This document shows, one piece after another, positions 45,059-54,783 of a stretch of DNA of 64,000 nucleotides. Origin of the DNA: Primorskyibacter marinus. GTDB lineage: Bacteria > Pseudomonadota > Alphaproteobacteria > Rhodobacterales > Rhodobacteraceae. The notes under the pieces were generated by a model. The model was not told the DNA's origin and ran no database searches. It was given only the letters and a program-made list of their open reading frames with translations. How positions within the stretch are numbered: the stretch's first letter is position 1; the number at the start of each line of letters is the position of its first letter. The stretch lies in contig NZ_QJSD01000008.1 of assembly GCF_003313245.1 (NCBI RefSeq), positions 1 to 64,000 on the forward strand, written 5' to 3'. Both the position numbers and the translations under genes were made by a program.

Positions 45059-48000
45059 ATGAGCCATTTGCTTGACAGACTGAACTTCTTCCAGAGCAAG
45101 GAGTTGGAGACATTCTCGGACGGGTGGGGCCAGACGACCCGCGAGAACCGCGACTGGGAAGAGACCTACCGAAACCGCTGGCGGCACGACAAGATCGTGC
45201 GGTCCACGCATGGGGTGAATTGCACCGGGTCATGCTCGTGGAAGATCTACGTCAAATCCGGCATCGTCACATGGGAAACCCAGCAGACCGATTATCCGCG
45301 CACCCGTGCGGGCCTGCCCAATCACGAGCCGCGCGGCTGCGCGCGCGGCGCCTCCTATAGCTGGTATCTGTATTCGGCCAACCGCGTGAAGAACCCGCTG
45401 ATCCGGGGTGGCCTGATGCGGATCTGGCGCAAGATGCGCGCCAAGAAGACGCCGGTTGCAGCCTGGGCCGCCATTCAGAACGATCCGATCCTTCGGGCGT
45501 CCTATACCAAGACCCGTGGCAAGGGCGGGTTCGTGCGCGCCACATGGGACGAGGCGACAGAGATCGTGGCCGCCGCCAATGCCTATACGACCAGGACCTA
45601 TGGCCCGGACCGCGTTTTCGGGTTCTCCCCGATCCCGGCGATGTCGATGGTCAGCTATGCGGCCGGCGCGCGGTATCTGTCGCTTCTGGGCGGCACCTGC
45701 ATGTCCTTCTACGACTGGTATTGCGATCTGCCGCCCGCGTCGCCGCAGACCTGGGGTGAACAGACCGACGTGCCCGAAAGTGCCGATTGGTACAATGCGG
45801 GCTTTCTGATGCTCTGGGGGTCGAACGTGCCGCAGACCCGCACGCCCGACGCGCATTTCTATACCGAGGTCCGGTATCGCGGTACCAAGTCGGCGGTGGT
45901 CAGCCCCGACTATTCCGAAGCCGCCAAGTTCGGCGATATCTGGCTGAACCCGCAGGCCGGCACGGATGCGGCGCTGGCGATGGCCCTGGGACATGTGATC
46001 CTGCGCGAGTTCCACCTTGACCGGCAGGCCGAGTATTTCGAGGAGTATGCCCGCAAATATACCGACATGCCGATGCTGGTCCGGCTGGATGAAAAGGATG
46101 GCCACCTTATTCCGGGCCGGATGCTGCGGGCCGAGGATTTCAGCGACAAGCTGGGCGAGACCAACAATCCCGACTGGAAAACCGTCGCTTATGACGAGGC
46201 GTCGGGCCAGATCGTCGCGCCCAACGGCTCTATCGGGTTTCGCTGGGGCGAAGAGGGCAAGTGGAACCTTGAACAGCGCGCCAAGGGGGGCGAGGCGCAG
46301 TTGCGTCTGAGCCAGATCCTTGACGGCGACCATGACGAGGTTGTCGGTGTGGATTTCCCCTATTTCGGCGGGGCCGCGACCGGCGATTTCGTGAAATGCG
46401 ACCACCCCGAGGTTCTGACCCGCAACATCCCGGCGCGGCGTGTGACGCTGGCCGATGGCAAGGAGGCGCTTGTCGCCACCGTCTTTGACCTGTTCTGCGC
46501 CAATTACGGGCTGGACCGGGGGCTTGGCGGCAAATGGGTGTCGAAGGATTTCGACGATGACAGCCCCTATACACCCGCCTGGGCAGAAAAGATCACCGGT
46601 GTGGAGCGTGAAAAGATCATCGCCGTCGCGCGTGAATTTGCGGGCAATGCGGAAAAGACCGAAGGCAAGTCCATGGTCATTCTGGGGGCCGGTCTGAACC
46701 ACTGGTATCACATGGACATGGCCTATCGCGGGATCATCAACATGCTGGTGATGTGCGGCTGTATCGGCAAGGAGGGCGGCGGCTGGTCGCACTATGTCGG
46801 GCAGGAAAAGCTGCGCCCGCAGACCGGATGGCAACCGCTGGCCTTCGGACTGGACTGGAGCCGCCCGCCGCGCCACATGAACGCGACCAGCGCATGGTAC
46901 GCGCATACCGATCAGTGGCGCTATGAGACGCTGAGTGCGGGCGAGATCCTGTCGCCGACAGCGCCAAAGGGCGATTGGGATGTCAGCCTGATAGATTACA
47001 ATATCCGCGCCGAGCGTATGGGCTGGCTGCCCTCCGCGCCGCAGTTGAAAACCAACCCGCTTGACGTGTCCAGGGCCGCGAAGGACGCGGGCAAGGAGAT
47101 CAAGGATTACGTCGTCGAGCAGTTGAAATCCGGCGATCTTCAGATGTCCTGCGAAGACCCGGACGCGCCGGAAAACTGGCCGCGCAACCTGTTTGTCTGG
47201 CGCTCGAACCTGCTGGGATCCTCCGGCAAGGGGCATGAGTATTTCCTCAAGCATCTTCTGGGCACCGATCATGGCGTGATGGGCAAGGATCTGGGCGAGG
47301 AAGGCGGTGTGATCCCGAAAGAGGCCGCCTGGCACGATGAGGCACCCAAGGGCAAGCTGGACCTGCTGGTGACGATTGATTTTCGGATGTCCACCACCTG
47401 CGTCTATTCCGACATCGTGCTGCCCACGGCAAGCTGGTACGAAAAGGACGATCTGAACACCTCGGACATGCACCCGTTCATCCACCCGCTACAGGCGGCC
47501 GTGGACCCTGCCTATGAAAGCAAATCCGACTGGGAAATCTTCAAGGCGATTGCCGCGAAGTTTTCCGAAGTCGCGCCCGAGGTGCTGGGGCTGGAGACGG
47601 ACATCGTGCAGGTTCCGCTGCTGCATGACACACCCGGCGAGTTGGCACAGGCCCATGTGAAAGACTGGAAGACGGGCGAATGTGACCTGATCCCCGGCAA
47701 GACCGCGCCGAATTATGTCGCGGTGGAGCGGGATTATCCGAACCTCTACAAGAAGTTCACCTCTGTCGGGCCGCTTCTGGAAAAGCTGGGCAATGGCGGC
47801 AAGGGGATCAACTGGGACACCAAGGACGAGGTCGGGCATCTGCGCGACCTGAACGGCGAGGTGCTGGACGAGGGTATCTCGAAAGGCCAGCCCAAGCTGA
47901 ACACCGCAATCGACGCGGCGGAAATGATCCTGATGCTTGCCCCCGAAACCAATGGCGAGGTGGCCGTGAAGGCGTGGGAAGAGCTGGAAAAGCCCACGGG

Positions 48001-48805
48001 CCGTCATCACGCGCATCTGGCCGAAGGCGCGCATCACACCAAGATCCGCTTTCGCGACATCGCGGCGCAGCCGCGCAAGATCATCTCCAGCCCCACATGG
48101 TCGGGGATCGAAAGCGAGGAGGTCTGCTATAACGCGGGCTACACCAACGTGCACGAGATGATCCCGTGGCGGACGCTGACCGGGCGCCAGCAACTGTATC
48201 AGGATCACGAATGGATGCGGGCCTTTGGCGAAGGCTTCGTCAGCTACCGCCCGCCGGTGGACCTGAAAACGATCACCAAGGCGGTCAACAACGACGCGGC
48301 CGAGGGCAGCCCGCATGTCGTGCTGAACTTCATCACGCCCCACCAGAAATGGGGCATCCACAGTACTTATACCGACAACCTGCTGATGCTGACGCTGAAC
48401 CGGGGCGGGCCGGTTGTCTGGATGTCCGAACTGGACGCGAAGAAGGCCGGGCTGGTCGATAATGACTGGGTGGAAGCCTACAACATCAACGGCGCGCTGA
48501 CCGCGCGGGTGGTGGTCAGCCAGCGGATCAAGCAAGGCACGCTGTTCATGTATCACGCGCAGGAAAAGATCGTGAACACGCCGGGGTCCGAAAAGACCGG
48601 CAATCGCGGCGGCATCCACAACTCTGTCACCCGCACCACGCTGAAGCCCACGCATATGATCGGCGGCTATGCGCAGCTGTCCTACGGGTTCAACTACTAC
48701 GGCACCGTGGGCAGCAACCGCGACGAGTTCGTGATCGTGCGCAAGATGAAGAAAATCGACTGGCTGGATCAGCCCGCAACCGAAAAAGTGGAGGCAGCAG
48801 AATGA
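45059..48805 (+). CDS. narG: Respiratory nitrate reductase alpha subunit NarG
   Basis: The 1248-residue molybdenum subunit reduces nitrate to nitrite on the cytoplasmic side of the membrane. The N-terminus holds the FS0 [4Fe-4S] ligands (HGVNCTGSCSWK, later RGCARG). The Mo-bis-MGD domains follow (WGEQTDVPESADWYN, the Mo-ligand Asp region). The C-terminal domain includes NRGGPVVWMSELDAKKAGL. The length matches E. coli NarG (about 1247). It overlaps narH by four bases. AAGGACAG precedes the start. Confidence 0.97.
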   Translation: MSHLLDRLNFFQSKELETFSDGWGQTTRENRDWEETYRNRWRHDKIVRSTHGVNCTGSCSWKIYVKSGIVTWETQQTDYPRTRAGLPNHEPRGCARGASYSWYLYSANRVKNPLIRGGLMRIWRKMRAKKTPVAAWAAIQNDPILRASYTKTRGKGGFVRATWDEATEIVAAANAYTTRTYGPDRVFGFSPIPAMSMVSYAAGARYLSLLGGTCMSFYDWYCDLPPASPQTWGEQTDVPESADWYNAGFLMLWGSNVPQTRTPDAHFYTEVRYRGTKSAVVSPDYSEAAKFGDIWLNPQAGTDAALAMALGHVILREFHLDRQAEYFEEYARKYTDMPMLVRLDEKDGHLIPGRMLRAEDFSDKLGETNNPDWKTVAYDEASGQIVAPNGSIGFRWGEEGKWNLEQRAKGGEAQLRLSQILDGDHDEVVGVDFPYFGGAATGDFVKCDHPEVLTRNIPARRVTLADGKEALVATVFDLFCANYGLDRGLGGKWVSKDFDDDSPYTPAWAEKITGVEREKIIAVAREFAGNAEKTEGKSMVILGAGLNHWYHMDMAYRGIINMLVMCGCIGKEGGGWSHYVGQEKLRPQTGWQPLAFGLDWSRPPRHMNATSAWYAHTDQWRYETLSAGEILSPTAPKGDWDVSLIDYNIRAERMGWLPSAPQLKTNPLDVSRAAKDAGKEIKDYVVEQLKSGDLQMSCEDPDAPENWPRNLFVWRSNLLGSSGKGHEYFLKHLLGTDHGVMGKDLGEEGGVIPKEAAWHDEAPKGKLDLLVTIDFRMSTTCVYSDIVLPTASWYEKDDLNTSDMHPFIHPLQAAVDPAYESKSDWEIFKAIAAKFSEVAPEVLGLETDIVQVPLLHDTPGELAQAHVKDWKTGECDLIPGKTAPNYVAVERDYPNLYKKFTSVGPLLEKLGNGGKGINWDTKDEVGHLRDLNGEVLDEGISKGQPKLNTAIDAAEMILMLAPETNGEVAVKAWEELEKPTGRHHAHLAEGAHHTKIRFRDIAAQPRKIISSPTWSGIESEEVCYNAGYTNVHEMIPWRTLTGRQQLYQDHEWMRAFGEGFVSYRPPVDLKTITKAVNNDAAEGSPHVVLNFITPHQKWGIHSTYTDNLLMLTLNRGGPVVWMSELDAKKAGLVDNDWVEAYNINGALTARVVVSQRIKQGTLFMYHAQEKIVNTPGSEKTGNRGGIHNSVTRTTLKPTHMIGGYAQLSYGFNYYGTVGSNRDEFVIVRKMKKIDWLDQPATEKVEAAE

Positions 48806-50328
48806 GAGTTCGCGCACAAATCGGCAAGGTTCTGAACCTCGACAAATGCATCGGGTGTCACACTTGCTCTGTCACCTGCAAGAACGTCTGGACCAGCCGC
48901 GACGGCGTTGAATACGCCTGGTTCAACAATGTCGAAACCAAACCCGGCACCGGCTATCCGACCGATTGGGAGAACCAGAAACGCTGGCACGGCGGCTGGA
49001 CCCGTTCGGCCAGTGGCAAGCTGCATCCCAAACAGGGCAGCAAATGGCGGATCATGGCGAATATTTTCGCCAACCCGTCCATGCCGGAAATCGACGACTA
49101 CTATGAACCGTTCGATTTCGACTATGACCACCTGAAATCCGCTTCCGAAGGCAGCGTCTTTCCGACTGCGCGGCCCCGGTCGAAGATCACCGGCGAGCGG
49201 ATGGAGAAGATCGAGAAAGGCCCGAACTGGGAAGAAATCCTGGGCGGCGAGTTTTCCAAACGGTCGGAGGATTACAATTTCGAGAATGTGCAGAAGGAGA
49301 TTTACGGGGAATATGAAAACACCTTCATGATGTATCTGCCGCGCCTGTGCGAGCATTGCCTCAACCCGACCTGCTCGGCCTCTTGCCCCTCGGGCGCGAT
49401 CTACAAGCGCGAGGAGGACGGTATTGTCCTGATCGACCAGGAAAAATGTCGCGGCTGGCGGATGTGCATTTCCGGCTGCCCCTACAAGAAGGTTTATTAC
49501 AACTGGGATACCGGCAAGTCCGAAAAATGCACCTTCTGTTATCCGCGCATCGAGTCCGGTCAGCCGACGGTGTGTTCGGAAACCTGCGTGGGGCGCATCC
49601 GCTATCTGGGCGTGATCCTGTATGACGCCGACAAGATCGAGGCGGCGGCGAGTTCGGAACGTGAAACCGATCTGTACGGCGCGCAGCTGGATGTGTTTCT
49701 GGACCCCAACGACCCCGAAGTGATCGCCTCGGCGCGCCGTGACGGTGTGCCCGAGGACTGGATCGAGGCGGCCAAGGTCAGCCCGGTCTGGAAGATGGCG
49801 ATGGATTGGAAGGTGGCCTTTCCGCTGCATCCTGAATACCGGACCCTGCCGATGGTCTGGTACATCCCGCCGCTGTCGCCCATTCAGAACGCCGCACAGG
49901 CGGGGCAGATCGCCATGAGCGATCAGATGCCGGACGTGCGCAGCTTGCGCATCCCGGTGAAATACCTTGCCAACATGCTGACGGCAGGGGACGAGGAACC
50001 CATCGTGCACGCGCTGGAACGCATGTCTGCGATGCGGCTTTACATGCGCGCCCTCAGCGTTGACGGCGTGCGTGACGAAGCGATTGCCGCCCGTGTGGGC
50101 ATGGCGGGCCGCGTGATCGAGGACATGTACAAGATCATGGCCATCGCCGATTACGAGGATCGTTTCGCCATTCCCACGTCGCACCGTGAACAGAACGAGC
50201 AAGGCGGCGACATTCGCGGCGGCTGTGGTTTCACCGACGGCAATGGCTGTTCCACCGGCGACACGGGCAAGACCACGCTGTTCGGCGGCAAGAAAAAGCC
50301 GTTTGCCCTTCCGACGGAGACATTCTGA
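48802..50328 (+). CDS. narH: Respiratory nitrate reductase beta subunit NarH
   Basis: This 508-residue electron-transfer subunit carries four iron-sulfur clusters. Cysteine groups are seen at CIGCHTCSVTCKNVW, CEHCLNPTCSASCPSG, CRGWRMCISGCPYK (Trp in place of one Cys, the [3Fe-4S] hallmark) and CTFCYPRIESGQPTVCSETC. It passes electrons from NarI hemes to NarG. It overlaps narG and narJ by a few bases. Confidence 0.97.
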   Translation: MRVRAQIGKVLNLDKCIGCHTCSVTCKNVWTSRDGVEYAWFNNVETKPGTGYPTDWENQKRWHGGWTRSASGKLHPKQGSKWRIMANIFANPSMPEIDDYYEPFDFDYDHLKSASEGSVFPTARPRSKITGERMEKIEKGPNWEEILGGEFSKRSEDYNFENVQKEIYGEYENTFMMYLPRLCEHCLNPTCSASCPSGAIYKREEDGIVLIDQEKCRGWRMCISGCPYKKVYYNWDTGKSEKCTFCYPRIESGQPTVCSETCVGRIRYLGVILYDADKIEAAASSERETDLYGAQLDVFLDPNDPEVIASARRDGVPEDWIEAAKVSPVWKMAMDWKVAFPLHPEYRTLPMVWYIPPLSPIQNAAQAGQIAMSDQMPDVRSLRIPVKYLANMLTAGDEEPIVHALERMSAMRLYMRALSVDGVRDEAIAARVGMAGRVIEDMYKIMAIADYEDRFAIPTSHREQNEQGGDIRGGCGFTDGNGCSTGDTGKTTLFGGKKKPFALPTETF

Positions 50329-51032
50329 TGATGGACCGCACACTCAAGGCGCTGTCGCTGGTGCTGAGCTACCCGACGGCAGAGCTACAGGACGCCATGC
50401 CCGATATTGCCGAGATCCTTGGCGCGGATCCGCGTATCCCGCTTAGCCTGCGCGCCGTTTTACGGCAGTTCGCGCATGGGTTTGCCAAGGGCGATATTGT
50501 TGATCTGCAAGAGCGCTATGTCATGCTGTTCGACCGGTCGCGCACGCTGTCGCTGAACCTGTTCGAGCATATCCACGGCGAAAGCCGGGAGCGTGGCGGC
50601 GCGATGGTCAGCCTGATCGAAACCTACCGGGCGGGCGGGGTGGAACCCGCCACCTCGGAACTGCCGGACCACCTGCCGGTGCTGCTGGAGTTTCTGTCCA
50701 CAAGGCCGCAACCCGAGGCGCAGGAGATCCTTGCAGATGCGGCGCATATCCTTGACGCGTTGCGGGCGCGACTGGTGCGGCGCGAAAGCGGCTATGCCGG
50801 CGCATTGGCAGCCCTGCTGCACCTGTCGGGCAGCCCTGCCGATGCCGAGACGCTGGCCGAAATGTTGGCCCTGCCCGATGACGACCCGACCGATCTGGCC
50901 GCCTTGGATGCGGTCTGGGAGGAGACCGAGGTCACGTTCGGGCCGGATCCGAACGGTGGATGCCCACAGGTGCGCGATCTGCTTGCCGCGATGGACAGCC
51001 CCACAGCCCCCCCTTTGAACCGGAGGACATGA
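50328..51032 (+). CDS. narJ: Nitrate reductase chaperone NarJ
   Basis: The 234-residue all-helical TorD/NarJ-type chaperone is needed for cofactor insertion into NarG and membrane attachment, and is not part of the final enzyme. The conserved region LNLFEHIHGESRERGGAMV is present. It sits between narH and narI, the standard order. Confidence 0.94.
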   Translation: MMDRTLKALSLVLSYPTAELQDAMPDIAEILGADPRIPLSLRAVLRQFAHGFAKGDIVDLQERYVMLFDRSRTLSLNLFEHIHGESRERGGAMVSLIETYRAGGVEPATSELPDHLPVLLEFLSTRPQPEAQEILADAAHILDALRARLVRRESGYAGALAALLHLSGSPADAETLAEMLALPDDDPTDLAALDAVWEETEVTFGPDPNGGCPQVRDLLAAMDSPTAPPLNRRT

Positions 51033-51033
51033 C

Positions 51034-51819
51034 ATGTTTGCCAATCTCGACATCGACTTCATCATCTTCGGGATCATGCCCTATGCGGCGCTGACTGTTC
51101 TCGTGGTGGGCTCGATCGCGCGCTATGAACGCGATCCCTTTACCTGGAAAAGCGCGTCGAGCCAGCTTTTGCGCCAGAAGCAACTGTTCTGGGGTTCGGT
51201 CCTGTTTCATGTGGGCATCATCACGGTGTTCTTTGGCCACCTGATCGGGCTTTTCACTCCCGTTTGGGTGCTGGATGCCCTGGGCGTGCCCCATGGGCTG
51301 AAACAGTGGATGGCCGTTTTGATCGGTGGCCCGGCGGGGCTTGCGTCGCTGATCGGGGCCACGATCTTGCTGCATCGGCGACTGACGGACAGCCGCATCC
51401 GCGCCACCTCCAGCTTTGCCGATATCGCCATTCTGGCGCTGATCTGGCTTCAGTTGATCGTGGGTCTGTTTACCATCACCCAAACGCTTCAGCATATGGA
51501 TGGGGCGGAAATGGTGCGCTTTATGAACTGGTCACAAAGCATCCTGACATGGAACGTCAACGCCTGGACGGATATGGTCGATGTGCACTGGCTCTATCGT
51601 TTTCACATCTTCCTTGGCCTGATCATCACGGCGCTGTTTCCCTTCACCCGGCTGGTTCACATGATCTCGGGCTTTGCAGCACCCTTTCGCTATCTGCTGA
51701 GACGGCCCGGATACCAGATCGTCCGGTCGCGCCGCCAACGACCGCTGGAAGAGCGCCGGGATGCGTTTGATGCGCGCCAGGCGAAACCGGGTGCCACCGC
51801 CCCGACAGCAGGGGAGTGA
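51034..51819 (+). CDS. narI: Respiratory nitrate reductase gamma subunit NarI
   Basis: The 261-residue cytochrome b subunit oxidises quinol and anchors NarGH. It has five hydrophobic segments and heme-ligand histidines (FHVGIITVFFGHLIG and the late VDVHWLYRFHIFLGLIITALFPFTRLVH). The C-terminal ~35 residues are basic and cytoplasmic. It starts one base after the narJ stop. Confidence 0.96.
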   Translation: MFANLDIDFIIFGIMPYAALTVLVVGSIARYERDPFTWKSASSQLLRQKQLFWGSVLFHVGIITVFFGHLIGLFTPVWVLDALGVPHGLKQWMAVLIGGPAGLASLIGATILLHRRLTDSRIRATSSFADIAILALIWLQLIVGLFTITQTLQHMDGAEMVRFMNWSQSILTWNVNAWTDMVDVHWLYRFHIFLGLIITALFPFTRLVHMISGFAAPFRYLLRRPGYQIVRSRRQRPLEERRDAFDARQAKPGATAPTAGE

Positions 51820-51824
51820 CGGCG

Positions 51825-52619
51825 ATGAATGTTTCTCTCTTTCCCGACGTTGTGGTGAACGGCGAACAAATACCCCCGGCAGCGATTGCCGCCGAAGCCC
51901 AGAACCATCCCGGCCCCAAGGAAAAGCCCGGCATCGCGTGGCGCAAGGCAGCACAGGCGCTGACCATCCGGGCGCTTCTGTTGCAAGAGGCGCGGCGGCG
52001 CGGTCAGCACCCCGATCCTGCGGAACTGGCACCGGGGCGGGTCGAAACCGAGGACGAGGCGATGATCCGGGCGCTTCTCGACGAGGCGCTGAACATCGCG
52101 CCGGTGACGGAAGAGTCGGTGCGCCGCGAATGGGCGAAAGATCCGGGCCGCTACCGATCCGCACCGCTTTGGGATGTGTCGCATATCCTGTGCGCCTGCG
52201 ATCCGCGGGACGAAATCGCCCGAGATCAGGCCGAGGCCCGCGCCAAGGCGCTGTTGTCAAAGCTGGACGGCGATGCAAAGGGGTTTGCCCGCGCCGCCCG
52301 CGAAAGCGATTGCGGCTCGAAAGAGGCGGGCGGTCATCTGGGTCAGTTGGGGCCGGGCGATACCGTGCCCGAATTCGAGACCGCGCTGCGCCGCCTGTCC
52401 GATAATTGCATCACATCCGCGCCGGTGCTATCACGACACGGCTGGCATATCATCCGCCTCAACGCCACGGCACCGGGGCAGGTGCTGCCTTATGAAACGG
52501 TTCGTCCCAAGATCGCGCAGGCGTTGGAAAAGGCCGCCTGGGCACGCGCATCGCGGGATTTCATTGAAACGCTTGCGTCCACGGCAAGCATTGCAGGCGC
52601 AAGCCTTGCGCCGATCTGA
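51825..52619 (+). CDS. Parvulin-type peptidyl-prolyl isomerase of the nar operon
   Basis: This ~264-residue protein has no obvious signal peptide. Residues ~120-225 carry a rotamase/parvulin domain (WDVSHILCACDPRDEIARDQ, SDCGSKEAGGHLGQLGPGDTVPEFE, LSRHGWHIIRL). A NifM/PpiC-like gene after narI also occurs in Paracoccus, and a folding or maturation role for the reductase is inferred. The start at 51825 has GGGGAG upstream; a GTG at 51816 overlaps narI. Confidence 0.85.
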   Translation: MNVSLFPDVVVNGEQIPPAAIAAEAQNHPGPKEKPGIAWRKAAQALTIRALLLQEARRRGQHPDPAELAPGRVETEDEAMIRALLDEALNIAPVTEESVRREWAKDPGRYRSAPLWDVSHILCACDPRDEIARDQAEARAKALLSKLDGDAKGFARAARESDCGSKEAGGHLGQLGPGDTVPEFETALRRLSDNCITSAPVLSRHGWHIIRLNATAPGQVLPYETVRPKIAQALEKAAWARASRDFIETLASTASIAGASLAPI

Positions 52620-52691
52620 CACAGGCGAAAGGGCGGGACATGAATCAACCAGATCCGGCGGGGCACCTTCGCCCTTCAGCGGAGACCTCGT

Positions 52692-53309
52692 ATGTTGAAT
52701 GATCTTCTTGCGCGTAATCGGAACTGGTCGGCAGAGCGGCAGGAACAAGAGCCGGACTTTTTTACCCGGCTCGCCGCGCAACAGGCACCCGAGTATTTCT
52801 GGATCGGCTGCTCGGACAGCCGGGTGCCGGCAAATGTGGTTGCCGGGCTTGATCCCGGCGAAGTCTTTGTTCACCGCAATGTTGCAAATGTCATTCATTC
52901 CTCCGACATGAACCTGCTTTCGGCGCTGGAATTTGCCGTTGACACGCTGCATGTGCGCGAGGTCATCGTTTGCGGCCATTACGGTTGCGGCGGTGTGAAG
53001 GCCGCGACCGAGGATGTCCCCCATGGTCTGGCCGATCACTGGCTGGAACCGATCCGGAGGCTGGCCCGCAGCTATGCCGCGGATCTGACGCAGCTGCCGG
53101 ACATCGAACAGCGCCGCGAAAGACTGGCAGAGTTGAACGTGGTCGATGGTGTCCGGCGCGTGGCCGAAACGCCGATCCTTCGCCGGGCGTGGCAACACGG
53201 GGCGGATATACGCATTCACGGCTTGATCTACGGGCTGAAGGACGGGCGGCTGCGCGATCTGGATTGCACGGTTGGTCCCGACCATTTTCAATCGGCCGAC
53301 GCGACCTGA
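52692..53309 (+). CDS. Beta-class carbonic anhydrase
   Basis: This 205-residue zinc enzyme interconverts CO2 and bicarbonate. Zinc ligands are evident in WIGCSDSRVPAN (Cys-Asp-x-Arg dyad) and VCGHYGCGGVKAA (His and Cys). It is co-directional with the nar operon, 72 bp after the isomerase gene, and may share its transcript or have its own promoter. Confidence 0.95.
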   Translation: MLNDLLARNRNWSAERQEQEPDFFTRLAAQQAPEYFWIGCSDSRVPANVVAGLDPGEVFVHRNVANVIHSSDMNLLSALEFAVDTLHVREVIVCGHYGCGGVKAATEDVPHGLADHWLEPIRRLARSYAADLTQLPDIEQRRERLAELNVVDGVRRVAETPILRRAWQHGADIRIHGLIYGLKDGRLRDLDCTVGPDHFQSADAT

Positions 53310-53895
53310 AAACCAGACCCTGACGAAACATTTGCCACGCCGATCAGCAAGCGCCCGGACCAAACCGCGATCCGGGCTGGATGCAACGCGGCATGGTCGT
53401 TTCCATATCCAAAGGTTGCGCGACGATCCTGACGTCGCAAAAGCGCGCGGTTCTGACAGCGCTGAATTTACCTTATCCGAAAGTGATGGCAAGGACCGCG
53501 TGCCGGTTCTTCGAGCATGGCGTTAAGCCACAGCGATTTCGTGGAGGTTGCTTCGCGTGGTGCTGCGCTGCGGGGGTTCGGAAATCTGAAATGTCGTGAT
53601 CAAAGTTGACATGGATGAACTTGACGGTTCCAGAGGGTGTTTCCGGGCCGCATTGACCCGGCATTGCGCGCGGCGGCTGTGCCGAACCCACGGTCGAAAT
53701 CGCGTTGTTTCCGCAGCTTTTTCACCCTGTATGGGCGGTGCGTTTTTAACCCTAAGAGAAAAATTGTTTACCTATGGGAATTTTTACCTAATATGGGCGA
53801 AATAGAGTTAACTTCAAGGCAGGCTGAATTTTGGCAACAAAATTATCAAAACGCGCTGGAAAGTTACAACAAACATCAACATGGGAGAAAAACGT
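53310..53895. other. 586-bp intergenic region without a recognised gene
   Basis: No convincing gene is seen. The left part has short open frames with no domain or ribosome site. The right part (from about 53740) becomes AT-rich and probably carries the promoter for the small-membrane-protein/APC operon. Confidence 0.5.
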
Positions 53896-54186
53896 ATGCC
53901 TGACATGGCGAAACGAATCGAATCGATGCACCGACAGGACATCGGCGTTGCCTGGGCTTTTGTTGTAGGTTTGTGGCTTGCGATCATCTTCGTCGCCAGC
54001 GCGACATGGTCGCTTGCACCAAATAGTGCCGCGCGGACGATGCTGCTGATCGGCGGTGGCATGATCTTGCTGCTGAACACAGCCGCCATTCTGGCGATGC
54101 TGCGCCATTACCGCGAAGATCGCGACTTCATGTACGGGCTGGATATCAAGTTTCTTGATATTGCCCGCGCGCAGAAACGTCAGTGA
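53896..54186 (+). CDS. Small membrane protein of unknown function (first of three before an APC permease)
   Basis: This 96-residue protein was not recognised. Two hydrophobic segments (IGVAWAFVVGLWLAIIFVAS and MLLIGGGMILLLNTAAILAML) are joined by a short loop, with a charged C-terminal tail (REDRDFMYGLDIKFLDIARAQ). The start at 53896 has GGGAGA upstream. It heads a tight group with the 126- and 55-residue proteins and the APC permease, suggesting accessory subunits. Confidence 0.75.
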   Translation: MPDMAKRIESMHRQDIGVAWAFVVGLWLAIIFVASATWSLAPNSAARTMLLIGGGMILLLNTAAILAMLRHYREDRDFMYGLDIKFLDIARAQKRQ

Positions 54187-54200
54187 ACGGAAGTACAAAG

Positions 54201-54581
54201 ATGGCAGATTATACACCCCCTACCCAAAGCAAGTTTGGGCAGATCATCGACGTGATCGTTCTTCTGGTTCTGGCAATCGGCGCGCTTTACCTGCCGCTGT
54301 GGCTGAACCTCGCAGGCAGTTCGCAGACATCCAATGTGTCCGAGAACCCGACATGGGAAAGCCTGGGGCAGAATGCGACGATGATCGAGAAGTGGAACCA
54401 GCTGGGCTATGCCGAAGCGGCCGATGCCGCCGAACTGATCACGGCACGGTTTGACTACTCGTTCTCGATCCTCAGCCTGCTGGTCATGATCGTGGTCGTC
54501 GTCGGCTATTACGCGCTTATTCTTCGCTTTTCCGAAAAGGAATACGGCGATGTAATCGCAGAGAAATTTGGCAAGAAATAG
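54201..54581 (+). CDS. Small membrane protein of unknown function (second of three)
   Basis: The protein has 126 residues, with one membrane segment near the N-terminus (IIDVIVLLVLAIGALYLPLWL), a ~50-residue polar loop (ENPTWESLGQNATMIEKWNQ) and a second segment (FSILSLLVMIVVVVGYYALIL). It ends in a charged tail. The loop is probably periplasmic. GGAAG precedes the ATG. The family is not recognised. Confidence 0.75.
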   Translation: MADYTPPTQSKFGQIIDVIVLLVLAIGALYLPLWLNLAGSSQTSNVSENPTWESLGQNATMIEKWNQLGYAEAADAAELITARFDYSFSILSLLVMIVVVVGYYALILRFSEKEYGDVIAEKFGKK

Positions 54582-54602
54582 ACGCAAGATCGGACTTTGA
54601 AA

Positions 54603-54770
54603 ATGGATATCTGGAATATCTTCGAATACGCCGCGTGGGGACTTTCAATCGTCTTCGGGCTTTATATCGTCATCGACTGGTTCAGGATCGACAGCACCTA
54701 TAGCGAAGAGGAACTGATGTCCTCGCGCGAGGGCGCGCTTGAGGCGATGACGGAAGAACACACACTTTAA
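54603..54770 (+). CDS. Small single-pass membrane protein of unknown function (third of three)
   Basis: This 55-residue protein begins MDIWNIFEYAAWGLSIVFGL, has one hydrophobic segment ending near WFRID, and then an acidic C-terminus (TYSEEELMSSREGALEAMTEE). It lies 21 bp after the previous small gene and 13 bp before the permease gene. Its clean spacing and composition support it as real. Confidence 0.65.
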   Translation: MDIWNIFEYAAWGLSIVFGLYIVIDWFRIDSTYSEEELMSSREGALEAMTEEHTL

Positions 54771-54783
54771 GAGGGGTAAGTGG

